From the NCBI GenBank assembly GCA_030272585.1, contig BSYQ01000008.1, forward strand, positions 682,001 to 746,000: a DNA stretch of 64,000 nucleotides. Direction: 5' to 3'. The notes under the pieces were generated by a model. It saw only the letters and a list, made by a program, of their open reading frames with translations. It was not told the DNA's origin and did not search any database. This DNA comes from Bryopsis sp. KO-2023. Taxonomy: Eukaryota; Chlorophyta; Ulvophyceae; Bryopsidales; Bryopsidaceae. Every line of letters begins with the position of its first letter. The stretch's first letter is position 1. Below, in pieces: positions 48,712 to 60,737 of this stretch. Made by a program: the position numbers and the translations under genes.

Positions 48712-49233
48712 CTAGACAGTTTCTGCTCCTCCCTTGGTTTCTTCTTGAACGGTGCCATTATCCATTACAGGATTGATCATGGCGGCGGTTTCCCCCTCCC
48801 CAGCTTCGCTCGTCTCAAAAGCCGTCGCCAACCCTTTCAAGAATTTCGCGACCTCACCATGCGGAATCCCAACCAGCACCACCACCATCAGATCAAACAA
48901 CGCCAAGAACAAATTCATGGTGGCCGCCGATGCAGCAAACACAGGACATGCGACGGAAGTCGCGTGCGTGTCGGTCAGCTCGAAATGGTGGTGCGCCGCC
49001 AGCAACTGCGTCCCTATGATGACGACTATGACGTCCGTCATCCCACCCAGGTGACGGTAGAATGCGCCGCCCTTACCGCACGTCAACATAGATATGAATA
49101 GGACCGCTTGGGAAAGCAGACTGAGGATGGCGATGATGAAATTTGGGCCCAAGCGGCAAGACAGCGAAGCGAACGTCAGCAAGACGCTCGGCACGAAAAG
49201 AAACAGGGTGCCGAACAGGGGAGCGCGTTGCAT
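48712..49233 (-). CDS. Four-helix membrane protein, copy A of a divergent paralogous pair
   Basis: This intronless 173-aa protein is taken from ATG 49233; the further in-frame TTG at 49308 is not a likely start. Four hydrophobic segments are clear: TLFLFVPSVLLTFASL; FIIAILSLLSQAVLFISML; MTDVIVVIIGTQLLAA; and ATMNLFLALFDLMVVVLVG. The segment GTQLLAAHHHFELT is shared with the neighbour at 49476 (ALQLLAAHYHFELT), and both have the helix LFLALFDL / SLLLALFDL. The hydrophilic tail is rich in Glu, Thr and Gly. No known family recognised. MARVEL- or tetraspan-like topology is only a shape resemblance. It shares a 242-bp divergent promoter with copy B. Confidence 0.8.
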   Translation of the reverse strand: MQRAPLFGTLFLFVPSVLLTFASLSCRLGPNFIIAILSLLSQAVLFISMLTCGKGGAFYRHLGGMTDVIVVIIGTQLLAAHHHFELTDTHATSVACPVFAASAATMNLFLALFDLMVVVLVGIPHGEVAKFLKGLATAFETSEAGEGETAAMINPVMDNGTVQEETKGGAETV

Positions 49234-49475
49234 CGAGCCTTGAATGAGCGAATCTAAAGGCGGGGCTCTGCCAGTGGTGGTTTGTCGGAGTAAACCGGTT
49301 TGTCGCAAAAAAAAAAAAAAACGGTTTGTCGCAACTTTCCCCCGTAACGTTATTTCCCAGCTGCGAGAGAGCTGCGTATAAAGGAGTGAGATGATGGCGT
49401 TAGCTGTCAGTCACCTGTGTGTTTTTAGCGTTATAAAACCTCCTTTGCGATTTCGAACTGGGGAAAGTCGAGAAA
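49234..49475. promoter_or_regulatory. Divergent promoter of the paralogous membrane-protein pair
   Basis: Three direct copies of GGTTTGTCG start at 49279, 49297 and 49323. The last two extend to CGGTTTGTCGCAA, and an A-tract of about 15 sits between them. A TATAAAG box is at 49377, about 93 bp before the plus-strand ATG. The clustered motif is a candidate factor-binding site serving both genes. Confidence 0.6.
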
Positions 49476-50003
49476 ATGGCAGTCAAACCATTGGCAGCAG
49501 TTGCCTGTCTCGGAGGCTTGGTGGCGTTCCTGCCTACCTTGGTTTTCACAATCGTGGGGATTATCGCGTGCCGCAAACGCGCCGATGTAACGATAGCTCT
49601 GCTCGCCCTACTCATCCAGGGGCTTTTTTTCGTTTTTCTGATTTTTCCTCCCAGCTCGATCCATGCATGCAAGGGCGCCCTGGCCGACGTTCTGGCCGTC
49701 ATAATCGCACTTCAACTCCTGGCGGCGCACTACCACTTCGAATTGACGGAAGAGGAGGAGGAAGCCGCCCTTCGTCACTCCAAAGCTTCTTGTCCAATGG
49801 ATGGGGTCATCGCTGGCTGTTTCAGTTTGCTACTGGCGCTCTTCGATTTGGGGGTTCTGGTGATGTTGAGTGGAGCGGGGTCGATCGTTTCTGGGGCTTT
49901 CAAATCGGCGGCATCGCTCATCGATTCGTGCGAAGTTGGGGAAAAAGAAATGGATGTGGCGGCTGCAACCCCAACAGAAACGGAAGGAAAGGAGCTGACT
50001 TAG
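49476..50003 (+). CDS. Four-helix membrane protein, copy B of a divergent paralogous pair
   Basis: This intronless 175-aa protein starts at ATG 49476 and ends at TAG 50001-50003. The hydrophobic segments are GGLVAFLPTLVFTIVGIIAC, TIALLALLIQGLFFVFLIF, LADVLAVIIALQLLAA and GCFSLLLALFDLGVLVML. It shares ALQLLAAHYHFELT and the LLLALFDL helix with copy A, including the same order and spacing, so the two genes are paralogues by head-to-head duplication. The C-terminal tail is again acidic with Thr and Ala. A TATA box lies 93 bp upstream. No functional family recognised. Confidence 0.85.
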   Translation: MAVKPLAAVACLGGLVAFLPTLVFTIVGIIACRKRADVTIALLALLIQGLFFVFLIFPPSSIHACKGALADVLAVIIALQLLAAHYHFELTEEEEEAALRHSKASCPMDGVIAGCFSLLLALFDLGVLVMLSGAGSIVSGAFKSAASLIDSCEVGEKEMDVAAATPTETEGKELT

Positions 50004-50534
50004 GAGTACACCGATTTTGTCGAGGCGATGGAGAGTGGAAATGGATCACCAGTCCGTCTATGTAAAAAAATATTTGTTTGTTTGTAGAACTTTTTAGCGA
50101 GAGAACAGTGTCAGGGACGTTAGGTGTTTTTTTTTGTAGAGGGTTTGCTGCAACATGTAATTGTTGATTGATTGAGAACTATCATTTGAAAAAGCAAAAT
50201 TTTACAGTAGAAATGGAAAAAATTGTATGCTTTCTCCATATTTACAAAAAGACATATGTAGTTTATTTTACATGTAATGCATAGTTCTCTGATCAAATGC
50301 CTCTGAAACTCAAGAAGGTGGAATCCTTGCATGAAAGATGCCACTGTCTTGCATTCTAGTCTCAGAGAAAACTTTAAAACTTGGGTTTTAAAATCTGGGG
50401 CCCTATCATGCGTACATAATAATTGCTACCATTGCCAAAAAAGAACAAATCAGTTATATCAGTTTTTCTTGCCAAAACCATAATTGCAATAACCTTCTTA
50501 TTTCATCAAAAAAGAAAACCAAAATTGCATGTTA
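50004..50534. other. Intergenic region
   Basis: AT-rich 3' flanks of two convergent genes. No exon, RNA gene or repeat is evident. Confidence 0.5.
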
Positions 50535-52224
50535 TTATTTGAACATGGTGTTTTCTTGGAACTTGCTGGGGTTATCTCCAGGGAAATACGCCTCCCTCAT
50601 ATTTTCTACATACACCGATAAATTGGGATATTTTGATGCCAGCTCCTTCAGACTGTCGTTTTCCAAGCCCTGGTTCAGATAGTTGTCCAAAACACCAAAC
50701 ACGCTGGCATCTTCTGGGCATGGAGTTCCCCCCGTCAAGAATTTATTTTCCCCGATGATGTCAGACAAGGCACTCAAACTGTCGTCCAACAGCTTGTAAA
50801 CATCTTTTTTGGAATGCCTTCCGAAGCCCTGGATAGCAACAATGAGAAATACACTGTTTTCAAAATGGAGCACCACCCAATTTCAAAACGGGAAAGGTAA
50901 TTTTTTTTGTAAAAAAAGATAAATTTCAGAACAAAAAAATGATAGATTTCAAGACAAAAAATGACAAATTTCCAAAAAATTAAAAATTAAAAAAAATAAA
51001 AAATGATAAGACTCCACCTGATTAAAAAAACCCCACCACCAAAGAGGCCCGGAAAAGCTGGGGAAAAAAACCCGCAATGATACAAAAAAAAAAAGGGACA
51101 ATTCCACAATTAGGATTGGAGGTACCTGTCTTCGCATCGTGTCCTGGATCCCTCTGCCGACCACCCCTGAGGCAATTCCCTTCAGAGGAAAAGGCACCGA
51201 TTTGAAAAACAGAGGTCGAAGCTGAGAGGCTCCCTACAATGTTAACACCAAAAAATCCTTCGCCTCAGAATCAAAAGAATAGCGAACACCTTCCCTCCCG
51301 CCCCCCCCCCCCCCCCAAAAAAAAAAAAACATCGAACAAAGCAGAGCATCACCATACACAAGGCATCAGCCCTTGCAACTGATTTTCTCTACTTAGCCAT
51401 CTTTTCAGACAAGTACACAGCGGAATCTCCACCCCCTCCACACTCAAATCAATCACCCAATATATATATATTAATAGAACAAGCAAGATTTGCTGATGAG
51501 GTGCACTCACGTCAGGGTCCACCCATCTATAGTAAACAACCCCCCAGTAGAGGTGATTTTCACACAGTCTCTGAGCGGCAACTGCCATTCCTCTCAGAAA
51601 AGGATCAGAGCTGCTTTTCGTCGTGATCTTTTCTGGAAAAGTGTTTGTCAGGTAATCGAGAATAAACGTCGAATCGGACAGAACTGTACTGCCATGAATA
51701 ATATAAGGAAGCTGCAGCACACACACACACCCATCCAAACACCCATCCAAACAACGAATTTGAGAAAAGGAAATCGAAACCACTCCTTTTCCCCACTATG
51801 GTTACAGATGATGGTTTTTCTTAACGAATTCAAGCAGGCCACAGTTCAACAGAAGATGATATGTAAGAAAACGATTCTTATTTAAGAAAACAAAAGATTT
51901 GCACAAACTAACCAAAAAAAGAATGTAGATGAGACGAGCACACCCAATCCCTCCTCAACATAAGAGCATCAGAATTCCGATCGAATTTCGCACCGTGGAT
52001 TTCGGCGATTTCGGAGCTTTCTTTGATTTTTTGTCCCCGGGAGACAAAACTTCATAGGGTATGTCGTTCATTCGACAAAAGGTCTCCACTTTCCCCACGT
52101 AGGGCGACGCACAGCTGATGGTGCCTCCCAAGCACCCGAAGCCGCAAATCGTTAATGGATCATCGACATTGCCTTTCTCGATGGAGTCTGGTATGTGCGG
52201 CTTGGCCATTGTTGTTTCGCTCAT
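50535..52224 (-). CDS. FAXC/metaxin-like glutathione-S-transferase-fold protein
   Basis: Four minus-strand exons (51994-52224, 51511-51711, 51126-51233, 50535-50828), all phase 0, join to 278 codons, 277 aa. The N-terminal thioredoxin-like part has SPYVGKVETFCRMNDIPYEV, then LPYIIHGSTVLSDSTFILDYL, which matches the SPFVxKLExxLRMAxIPYE and IEYNGExxxDSxxIIxYL pattern of Failed axon connections (FAXC) homologues. The helical C-terminal part has CENHLYWGVVYYRWVDPD, then GIQDTMRRQGFGRHSKKDVY, and GTPCPEDASVFGVLDNYL, all typical of the family's GST C domain. No transmembrane helix is seen. FAXC-type proteins in microbes are of unknown function, sometimes linked to detoxification, so catalytic activity is not claimed. 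Confidence 0.9.
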
Positions 52225-52275
52225 GAAACGCAGGAAAGACGAACGTATATGCTCGGGGTGGGGATGGTGTAATGG

Positions 52276-52638
52276 TTACCAGCTCGGTTGTAAGGATGCT
52301 GATATGACACGAGATTGGGGGGGGGAGGGGTCAGGAAGCCGGGTGGTGGTGGTGGGGAATAGGTTGCACAGGGCGAGAAAAGAAGTCACGCATCGGGATG
52401 CGATCGACCAGAGTGACTCGGGAAAGGAACTCCCCCCTTTTTTGTGTGGGGGATGCCGCCGCCAAGGATTTGTGGGCGGAGATGTTTTGATACACGATTC
52501 GCAAGGATAAGCTTTGGTGTGTCGAACATCATGAGCTGCGAGTTGCAAAGCGTTTGTCAACTCCATTCTGATGCATCCTTCACGATGTATTTTTTCTCGA
52601 AATAGGACTTCGATTTCGCCATCTGTTAAAGTGTCCAT
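52276..52638 (-). CDS. Possible small hypothetical protein or upstream exon
   Basis: This open frame has a true ATG at 52638 and encodes MDTLTDGEIEVLFREKIHRE, then an amphipathic stretch and a CxxC-like CESC. The first ~55 residues look protein-like. The rest is rich in Pro, Ser and Thr and overlaps G-rich DNA, so the ORF may be only partly coding. It could be a separate gene or a 5' exon of a gene leading towards the FAXC-like protein. No family recognised. Confidence 0.3.
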   Translation of the reverse strand: MDTLTDGEIEVLFREKIHREGCIRMELTNALQLAAHDVRHTKAYPCESCIKTSPPTNPWRRHPPHKKGGSSFPESLWSIASRCVTSFLALCNLFPTTTTRLPDPSPPQSRVISASLQPSW

Positions 52639-54148
52639 TTTTATATTTAGAAGTTGACTGGATGTTAGTCAGGTGCAAGGATAAAACATCTTCACTATGT
52701 GTTTGGAGACACTTTTTTGTAAGGTCAAAATCCGCTTGTCGAGAAGCACTTCAAAACACCACAAAATAAGTTTCAATAATTTCAGTTTGATAAAAAAATA
52801 AAGAAAAAATAAAAATAAAGGAAATAATAATAATTATTATAATTTGGGAAATGTAGAGTGCCTTGGTCCCAAACACATCTTTTTGTGATTGAAAAAACCT
52901 CCTGATAAAAAGCAATGCAAAAATGGGGCCCTGAAATTGCCCAAAATTCGAACAAATGCATGCATGTATGAAGGCAACCATCACCTCCACTCCCAAGCTT
53001 CTTTAAATATAGCAAATCACCAATATTTTTTCTTGACAATTTTCCTTGAAAGATTTTGTTATCCCCTCTATTGACCCTGGATTAAAGGAAAAAAAAAAGA
53101 ACATGAAAAAAAACGCCTACCAAGACTGTAAATGTTGATTTCTTTAAAACCGTTTTTTTTCTTTTTGAAATAACCATTTTGCCTCCATCATTATAATGAT
53201 ACAATTAATTTCTACCAATTCCGCAGGCCACATTACTTTGATTTTTTCCTCTGTAAAAATAAGAACTCTTGCTACCCCTGTGCATGCAGATATTTCATCA
53301 CTGGCGTTATTTTCAAAAAAAAGATTCATCGAGGTATAAAATACATTTTTTTTTGGATTTGCAGGGGGAAAGCAAAAAGACCAATCCGAAAAAAAAAAAA
53401 AAAGACACCAAAAAAACAAAAAGAAAAATTCGGATCGTATACCTTATATTCATTAAATTTGAAAAAGAAAAGAAAACTAAAAAGGAAGAAGAAAATCTAT
53501 CCAACTTTTTTTCTTTCTTTTTCGTCAAGATTTTTAATTTTTGAAACCACATTTCTCTTTTTTGCAGTGCTTTCACCATAATTCACAGGCAAAAGAGTGG
53601 TTGGAAAATTTGGAGCACCTGCAAAAGTTTGTCCAAATCTTTGTTTTGCCTTGTTTTTTTTGGGGGGTATTTCTTGATTTTTCCCCTCAGGTTTTTCCCC
53701 ATCTTTTCCAATCGCGGGTGGAATTAAACTTCAGGTTTCTTCCCCAAACTTCCCCACCCTCCCTTCTTTCGATTTGTTAACGTTTCAATTTTGGACGGAG
53801 CGTCAGGTCACATCATCAAATCTGGAATAAGTGAGGGATGCTTTTTTGCGGCCCCAACGAAACCATCGCCCTGGAGCGTGGGGTTGCCCCACGTCCTGAG
53901 GAAAAAAAAATACCAATAATCATTATAAAAAGCAGCAAAAATCATAAAAAAAACTCATAAAACATAAATCTTGCGATTTTTTTTATTATAAAATGTCAAT
54001 ATAAATATAAGTAAACTAAATGATAAATAAATAAATAATACATGTATAAAAATATAAATAAAAATATAAAATAAAAATAAAAATAAAAATATATGATTAT
54101 TATTATTATCAGTTTCAGAGGCCATTTCATGTAGCCAAACAAAAAATA
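52639..54148. other. AT-rich intergenic region
   Basis: Dominated by A- and T-runs and TAAA or ATAA microrepeats, especially 53390-53560 and 53940-54120. No exon is supported on either strand. It includes the 3' flank of the SLC22-like transporter. Confidence 0.5.
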
Positions 54149-57100
54149 TCAACGCACCAAAGTTAGGGACGAAGTTTCTTCAAACATTTGATGTCTTTTT
54201 GGGGCGGTGGTGACTTCCACAGCATCCGGCAAATGAGTGCCCATCGTTTCTGGCAACCCCAACGCCACCATTCCAGCAAAAAGACCCAAGGCCCCAAACA
54301 CAACCAAAGATAACCCCGCCCCCAAAATGCCGATGGCCACATGGGTGAGGACTCCCCCCAGTCTGGCAGATAAACTTGCCAGTCCCAAGCATGTCGCTCT
54401 GACCGACTGATTTTTTTTGCCACAAAAAAAAAAAGGGACAAAAAATAAATAAATCAAACAGTCGAACAGATTGGGCATTTTCCCTCCGTTGCATCCACAC
54501 AATGAAAGAAAAATAAACAGAAAGATGAGTTGGGGTTAGAAACTGAAGAGAAAAAGTAACCCAACGTTTCTGGCAGTATCTTACTCATCTGATATTTGCT
54601 TTTGTCCTGATGAGAATGATACACGGCTGTTTTTTTTTTTCTCCAATTCACAAAAGAAAGGACAGCATTTTCCATGCAAACAATGGAGGAGATTTATTCT
54701 TTTTCAGTTGTTTTTACCGTTGGAAAGGTTTCTGTTGTGTATACGAACGCCACAGCAAAGACACTGGAGGTCGAAAATTTGCTGATCACGACAAAAGGAA
54801 GAACGAATTCGTTTGGGGCAATCACCAAAGACAGACAGCAAACAGCCCCTGGAACGCAGCAAACACACACACACACAAAAAAATAAAAATAAGAAAAAAT
54901 CGTAAAGGAATGAAAAAACTGTGCATGAGAAGAGGACACATGAGGCCTCGAAAAATAAAAATAAAAGCGAAGAGGAAAAAAAAGCTGTACATTCGAAGAG
55001 GACAAATGAGGCCCCAAAATAAATAAATAAATAAGAGTGTTTAGAGAGGGGGGGGTAGAGAGTTTCTGCATCGACAGGAGCCTGCTATGAAACCTATGCA
55101 GTGTTTTGAGTGGGTAAATCGACTCACCCACAAAAAAGCCCCACACAAAGATGGGCTTCCGCCCAACTCTATCGACCAAAAGAATGCAGAGAATGTAGGC
55201 GGGGAGCTCGACGATGGCTGCCAGCATGAAATTGAGGTGCATGGATCCAGGAGCTTGTTCCAACATCAAAGGGACACCATAATAGATGACGCACACCGAA
55301 AACCTGTCAGAAAAACAGAATGCACACATGTCAAAATCAAATCCTGAGAAAAAAATGAAGCCAATGGAAATGCTGGTGATGAACTCATAGAGAAAAAAAG
55401 GCAAAAAACGACTCTTTGTTCCAGACAAGCGTGTATGTGGTTTGCAACAGGGGAGATTTATTTCCCCTTCACGCAACGTGTCATTTCTGTTTTCATTTCT
55501 GTTTATGAATGAAATCAACAAAAAACTTTCACTGTCTTCCCCCCCCCCCCCAAAAAAAAACAAAACAAAAAAGAAATAAAAGAGTGGATGCTAGGACAAG
55601 GTCGAAAAAATAAACAGAAAAACTCACCATATTGCAAGAATAATGACCAGACTCCTTCTCAGCTTTCGACTTTTAACCACCTCCCACAGCAGCCTGTCCG
55701 TATTCCCTAACTGTGCGATTTCCCTCAGCGGCATTTCCGGCAATTTCTTCTTATTGGCGGATGCCACCGCCGCCAGCACCGAAGTGGCATCTCCTTTTTT
55801 CCCCTTGGATAGCCACCATCTGGGGGATTCGGGCAGCCACACCCAAGCCAAGAAAAAGGAAATGGTGCAGCAAGCGATTATCAAAGACAGCGTTCGCCAT
55901 CCCGGAATTACGTAAGCCAGGAGCACCAGCAGACATTGACCCACTGCAGCCACACAATTAAGCCAATATTTATTTTTTTTTCAAGAATTAAAAAAAAAAT
56001 GAAATGGAAAAATAAGAAAATCGAGCAAAAATTGAAGACAAGATCTATGGAGGAGTACCATGTCTTTCTGAAATTTCTGAATTGATTATTAATCTCGCCA
56101 GAAGACTTTTTTTAACAAAAAACACTTTTTTTGAGCTTTTTCACAAATCAGGAAGAAAAAAAACAAAAGCGCTCGTACCTACGAACAGCAATTGGGTGGC
56201 GATGCCTAGTTTCCCCCTTTTGGAGGGCCCCACGAATTCCGTCCAGAGAACAAATGCAGCCACGACTTGGCCTCCGAATCCCAAGCCGGTAGCAAATCTG
56301 GCTGCACAATAAACCCAGTAGTTTGGGGCGAACGCCCCAACCAGCGTCCCAAATCCAGACATCCCGATCGACAGCAACAGCCCCTTTCGTCGGCCTGGAT
56401 ATTAAAAAAAAAATGCTATCATATCTCAGTATTCGTTTGGACGTGGAATTCCAAAAACACCATACATTATTCCTGTTTGGACAAATAATAGCCAACCAGC
56501 AATCAATAACGGCGGAACAACAGGAGGGATGACCGCCAGTTTTTCAATGCTGGAAGGTTTGATTTTTTGCGGAACTAAAAATATACGATTCCCACACACA
56601 CACACACACAATTGTTTTCTTTTCATTGCAGTTACTGCTATTTTGAGCGAGAGCCAGTTGATCGAAACGCACTTACCAATTTTGTCGGAAGCGTATCCGA
56701 CCAGACCGGATCCTAAAAACTGGCCGGCAAAAAACAACAATCTCACGAGGCCGACCCTCCATTCTTGACATTGCAACTCGAAATCCGACACGATCGAGCG
56801 ACCCCTGTACAAATATCAACACATTTCCGTGAACGGGCTGCACTCGGCCTTTTGGCCTTGTGTAAAACAATTTCAATAAAAAATAAAAAAATAAGAAATA
56901 TAAATATATTGATATCCGCAGTTCACTGTGCCCATGTGTCAATTACTCCCCCCATCCAAAAACAACTAGCAAATTGGCTCCGAATTTTTCAAAACGGTCG
57001 TTTCCTTTTTTCAACAAGTATTCAGAATTGCTAAGATGACAACAATAATAATAAACGAAAAAAAGAAAAAGAAATTTTTATATCAAAGCAACACAGGTCA

Positions 57101-57690
57101 ATTTGCTGTTGCTTTATATTCGATTCAAAGATGTGGATGACTAATTGGGCTGTATTGTGGGTCACCTGTGGGTCCATTCCCATCGATCTCTCTCCAAATT
57201 GCAAAACTGAATTTGCAGCTTTTCGGAGGCCGCCAATCCCGACAATTTCACACACAGTTCGTCATCGTTCGACCGGCATCGCCAATTGTGAGAAAACACG
57301 GGGTCCGTTTCCACGAATATCATGGAATAGACTTGAAGGGCCGAAATCAGCCAAATCAAATTTGTCTGCCAACCAACCCCACAGTTAATTTGTCTGCATA
57401 TCTAGATGGATGACAAAATAGTTTTACAACAAAAAAAAGGAATTAAGCTCAGAAAAAAAAAGGAGTTGAAAAAAATAACAGCGAAGGAAAATAGGACCAC
57501 ACAGCGGCAGATTCTAACAGGAAAAGAAAACAGTTTTTATTCAGTTTTTTATTTTGAAAAGACTGTTTCCACTTGGGGCGAATCTTTTTTTTTCAATTAC
57601 CAGGAGGTAGATTCTGGCTTGTCCATGTCCAAATTCCCCCACACTTCCCACGAGAGCATCGTCGACGCTGACCTCTTCCCGAGGTTGCAT
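54149..57690 (-). CDS. MFS transporter, SLC22 (organic ion/carnitine transporter)-like
   Basis: Eight minus-strand exons (57601-57690, 57166-57365, 56677-56804, 56179-56394, 55628-55943, 55128-55303, 54718-54848, 54149-54406) join to 505 codons, 504 aa. The N terminus [19 protein letters not shown] matches the organic cation transporter start before helix 1. A large first loop carries Cys ([14 protein letters not shown]). [11 protein letters not shown] and [12 protein letters not shown] form the loop 2-3 signature. Next come [15 protein letters not shown] (the central loop motif), YYGVPL, LDRxGRRP-like VDRVGRKP, and [17 protein letters not shown]. These order and signatures are those of SLC22 proteins, slightly shorter than the usual ~550 aa because of a short first extracellular loop. 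Substrate cannot be predicted. The gene is divergent from the NEMP gene. Confidence 0.92.
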
Positions 57691-58245
57691 CTGTCCACTC
57701 AACGCCCCGGCCTCTTTTCCAGATAGAAACTGGTATAAAACCAAATCAACACAGAAACACAGCACGCGTACGGTCCCAAGAAAAAACTCACAGGACTTCG
57801 CTCCCCTTTTTTCTTTTTTTTGTCGATTTCACATACACTTTTTCTTGATATTCCTGTCTAGTTTCTTTGATATTTTTGTTTCGTGGAGTAGAAACGAAGG
57901 GCTGCGTTGCAAGTTTTTTCAAGGTCGGAATTTGTTGGGAGCTAGTTTTGCCCAGTTGGTTTCCTGTGAAAATGCATCTCACACAGTCACTCTTTTATTT
58001 TGTGGCTTTTCTTTGAGGGGGATATACATCCGATACGTACGACATACACACCTCCAGCGAAACTGCCAGAAACTCACTTAGCGTTTTCGCTGCCCCCTTC
58101 AATTCGCGCGTTCTTTTTTGTCGAGGCCAAGGAATGATCTAGCGGCGTTCGACCCTGAGTGTGTCGTTATTTCATCTAGACGCGCGTGAAGAGTTTCGGA
58201 GGGACTGGGGGGGGAGTGGGTGTGGCTAGAGTTGGGGATTCGGAA
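57691..58245. promoter_or_regulatory. Divergent intergenic region, SLC22-like and NEMP genes
   Basis: These 555 bp separate two head-to-head genes and must hold both promoters. The stretch near 58080-58200 is richer in G and C than the flanking introns. I found no clear TATA box or repeated motif. Confidence 0.4.
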
Positions 58246-60737
58246 ATGCGGAGCGGAGCGGTGTTGTTCGGATTGCTTCTGGCGACTCGTTTGTGTTTAG
58301 GATGTGAGCTGACAGACTCGGGTCCGAAGCATTGGGTTTTTTCTTGCAAGGGTGCCAGTTGGTGGAGGATTCACGAAATCTTTTCCTTACGAACCGTGCT
58401 CACTTCGTGTCCTTCGAAGGTAGAACTTCAATTAACTTCTTTTTCATGGATAGAATAGATAAATCTGTGCGACCTCTCGACGACGCGCTGGATCCGGTCG
58501 ATTTTTGCTCTGCAAAAATATATTTTCTCTTTTTAATAAACAAACCTATATTAAAAAAAAATTAAATAGAAGAGAAAATATTTATTTTTTTAATATCAAA
58601 TGGGTGCCTGGTCCATTTTTTTTATTTTTTGCTTTCCCTGTGTTGTCTTTGAAATTTGCGGTTTCTTTGCTGTCTGTGCGAAAAGTTTTGTTTCTTTAGT
58701 TGCGTTTCATTGCTTCCCTCAATTCTTGCAGTTGGCAGTTGAATCAGATGGCTATTCAGGGAAGCCTGTCAGAATTACAACGTGCATTTTCGGCCGATAC
58801 AAAACCTTCCAATCCGAAACAGGAAGCCAACTGACATGCCTCGTGGAAGCTTCCCCTTTCCGATCCGGAATAATACAAGTAAAGGCCACATCAAGTGAGT
58901 TGAGTTTTTTTTTACAGATTCTGAATGGATGGTGCTCTTCAACTGTTGCTTTTATTTTTTTTTTCCATCGCCCAAACAAGAAAATGTTTTTTTTCATCCA
59001 GTCAAACCAAAAATGCAAGAAAAAAAATTCCTGGAACAAAATAGGGGGAGGAAATGCACCCCCCCCAAAAAAAATAATAATTTAAGAATATAAATAAAAA
59101 TAAAGTAATAATTATTTTTTGATATTGAAGGAGAAGGGGGGGGTGGGATGCATCCACTGTGGCCAAAACTTCACCGTCAGATATGAACATAAGTTATTAG
59201 TCAGCCTTCATTTATTTTCTTTTTTACTTTTTTTTTTAATTATTTGAACTGCCTGTGTGTTTCTGTAGGAATGGGAAGCGTCGGGCATTGTGAGGTGGAA
59301 GCGAAGATTTATAGATTTTCAAGACCTCGACTGGCCTTGTTTGGAATGGGCATCCTTCTGATTTTGGTGGCCAAAGGTTTGGCATCCAGCTCACACTTTC
59401 GAATCGGAGTCGGGACGCTCTTCCTCATATTTCTGGGTGTTCTTTTTCTGGCCGCCACTCTGCTTATGAGGTAAGAAAAGGAAAAACAGGTTTTGCATAT
59501 CTCGAGGGTTTCCATGATTAATCGACAGAAAAAAGGAAAGAAAAAACAAACGGAAATGTATGGAGCAAGGCTCCATGCAACAGATTCAAAAAAAAGAAAG
59601 AAACTGTTTAGAGTTTTTTTTTCGCGGGAAGGAGGCGGTTTGATTAGAAAAGGGCATGTCACCACATGAATTCTAAATCAGGCTTTCTTTATTTTCTTGT
59701 TTTCTTGTTTCATTTCTTGTGGGGTAGTTTCAAGAAAGTAAGCCTTTTCGGCAGCCTTTTCATATTGTGAAGCAACACAAAACAAAGTATTACACTACGT
59801 AGCATATTCAGCATCAGAACGAATCCACGCCCAAGGCCGGAAAGGCCTAGTGGAAACATACGCATGCAATCAGTTTCACCAAATATCCGCAGATATCCAG
59901 CTTGTTATTCAATTCTGTACTTTGAACTTGGAATCAGTTCTGGGTTGCCCAGCGGTGCTTGTCTGTCTGTCTGTGGTATTTCTTTCAGCTGCCATCTTGG
60001 GTTTACCTTTGTGCGATGCATTTCGCAGGCCAACGAGGTTCAAAACCCTAATGACGTTACTCGTCGGCTCCATTTGCACGATGCTTTTGCAGTTCTGCTC
60101 CACCACTCTGTACGGCCAGGAATTCACCATCTGGGGATTGAAGTGGGACTATTTGGTCGGAGCATACGTTTTTATTTCGGGGTTCCTGGGCTGGATGGTG
60201 TGCTACTACTATGACAATGGACAAGACAGCAGGAGAATCAGTCTGGTGGTCCATTGCATTCAGTTCCTTGGTTACGTAATGATTTTGGTCAGTTGTTCCG
60301 ATTGCATTGCTGGTGCAACTCTGATCGGCTCAGTGTGGGGAATTCAGAGACTAATCTCCATGGTCGGTCCGAGAAAGGGGATGTCCATGCTGACCTCCAT
60401 CTTCTCGATATGCATGTGCTACCTTCCGAAATTAGAGGGGTTGAAATTGGAGAACAGGCTGTCGGTGAAAACGGGGCCAGCCGCCAAGAAGAAGAAGAAA
60501 AATGGCATGGATGGACATCCCAAGCACCGAGACAGCGGGTCGTCCATGAGCGAGGATGATTTCAGCGACTGGGAAGGGGATGGAACTCCGAAAGCCATGG
60601 AAAAATGGTGTGAAATGTGCAAGAGGGGCTACATCAAAAACAGGACGTCGAATCGAACGATAGCCATCAGTGGACTGACATATCAACGGCTCATAGAACA
60701 AGGGCGGATTCCCAATTACCGTGAGGGGTTTATATAG
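58246..60737 (+). CDS. Nuclear envelope integral membrane protein (NEMP family, DUF2215)
   Basis: NEMP proteins sit in the inner nuclear membrane and, in animals, support nuclear-envelope stiffness and fertility. Four exons (58246-58419, 58732-58894, 59269-59470, 60029-60737) join to 416 codons, 415 aa (human NEMP1 is 444). There is a signal peptide (RSGAVLFGLLLATRLCLGC), then a lumenal region with Cys. The DUF2215 membrane block follows: PRLALFGMGILLILVAKGLA, GTLFLIFLGVLFLAATLLM, LMTLLVGSICTMLLQF, WDYLVGAYVFISGFLGWMVC, YYDNGQDSRRISLVVHCIQF. The pattern WxYLxxYxxxxGxxxxxxCYxxGPxxxxRSxxLLxWxxQ of the family is visible. The Lys-rich linker (AAKKKKKNG) may be a nuclear-localisation or retention signal. 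The end TYQRLIEQGRIPNYREG matches the LTEEEYxxQGxxxTxxAL region. Confidence 0.82.

Noticed and set aside
52262-52330. tRNA-like TGGTGTAATGGTTACCAGC (A-box/D-arm-like)
   Set aside because: No anticodon stem pairing or B box (GGTTCGA) follows at the right distance; downstream is a G-rich tract. It is too weak to call.
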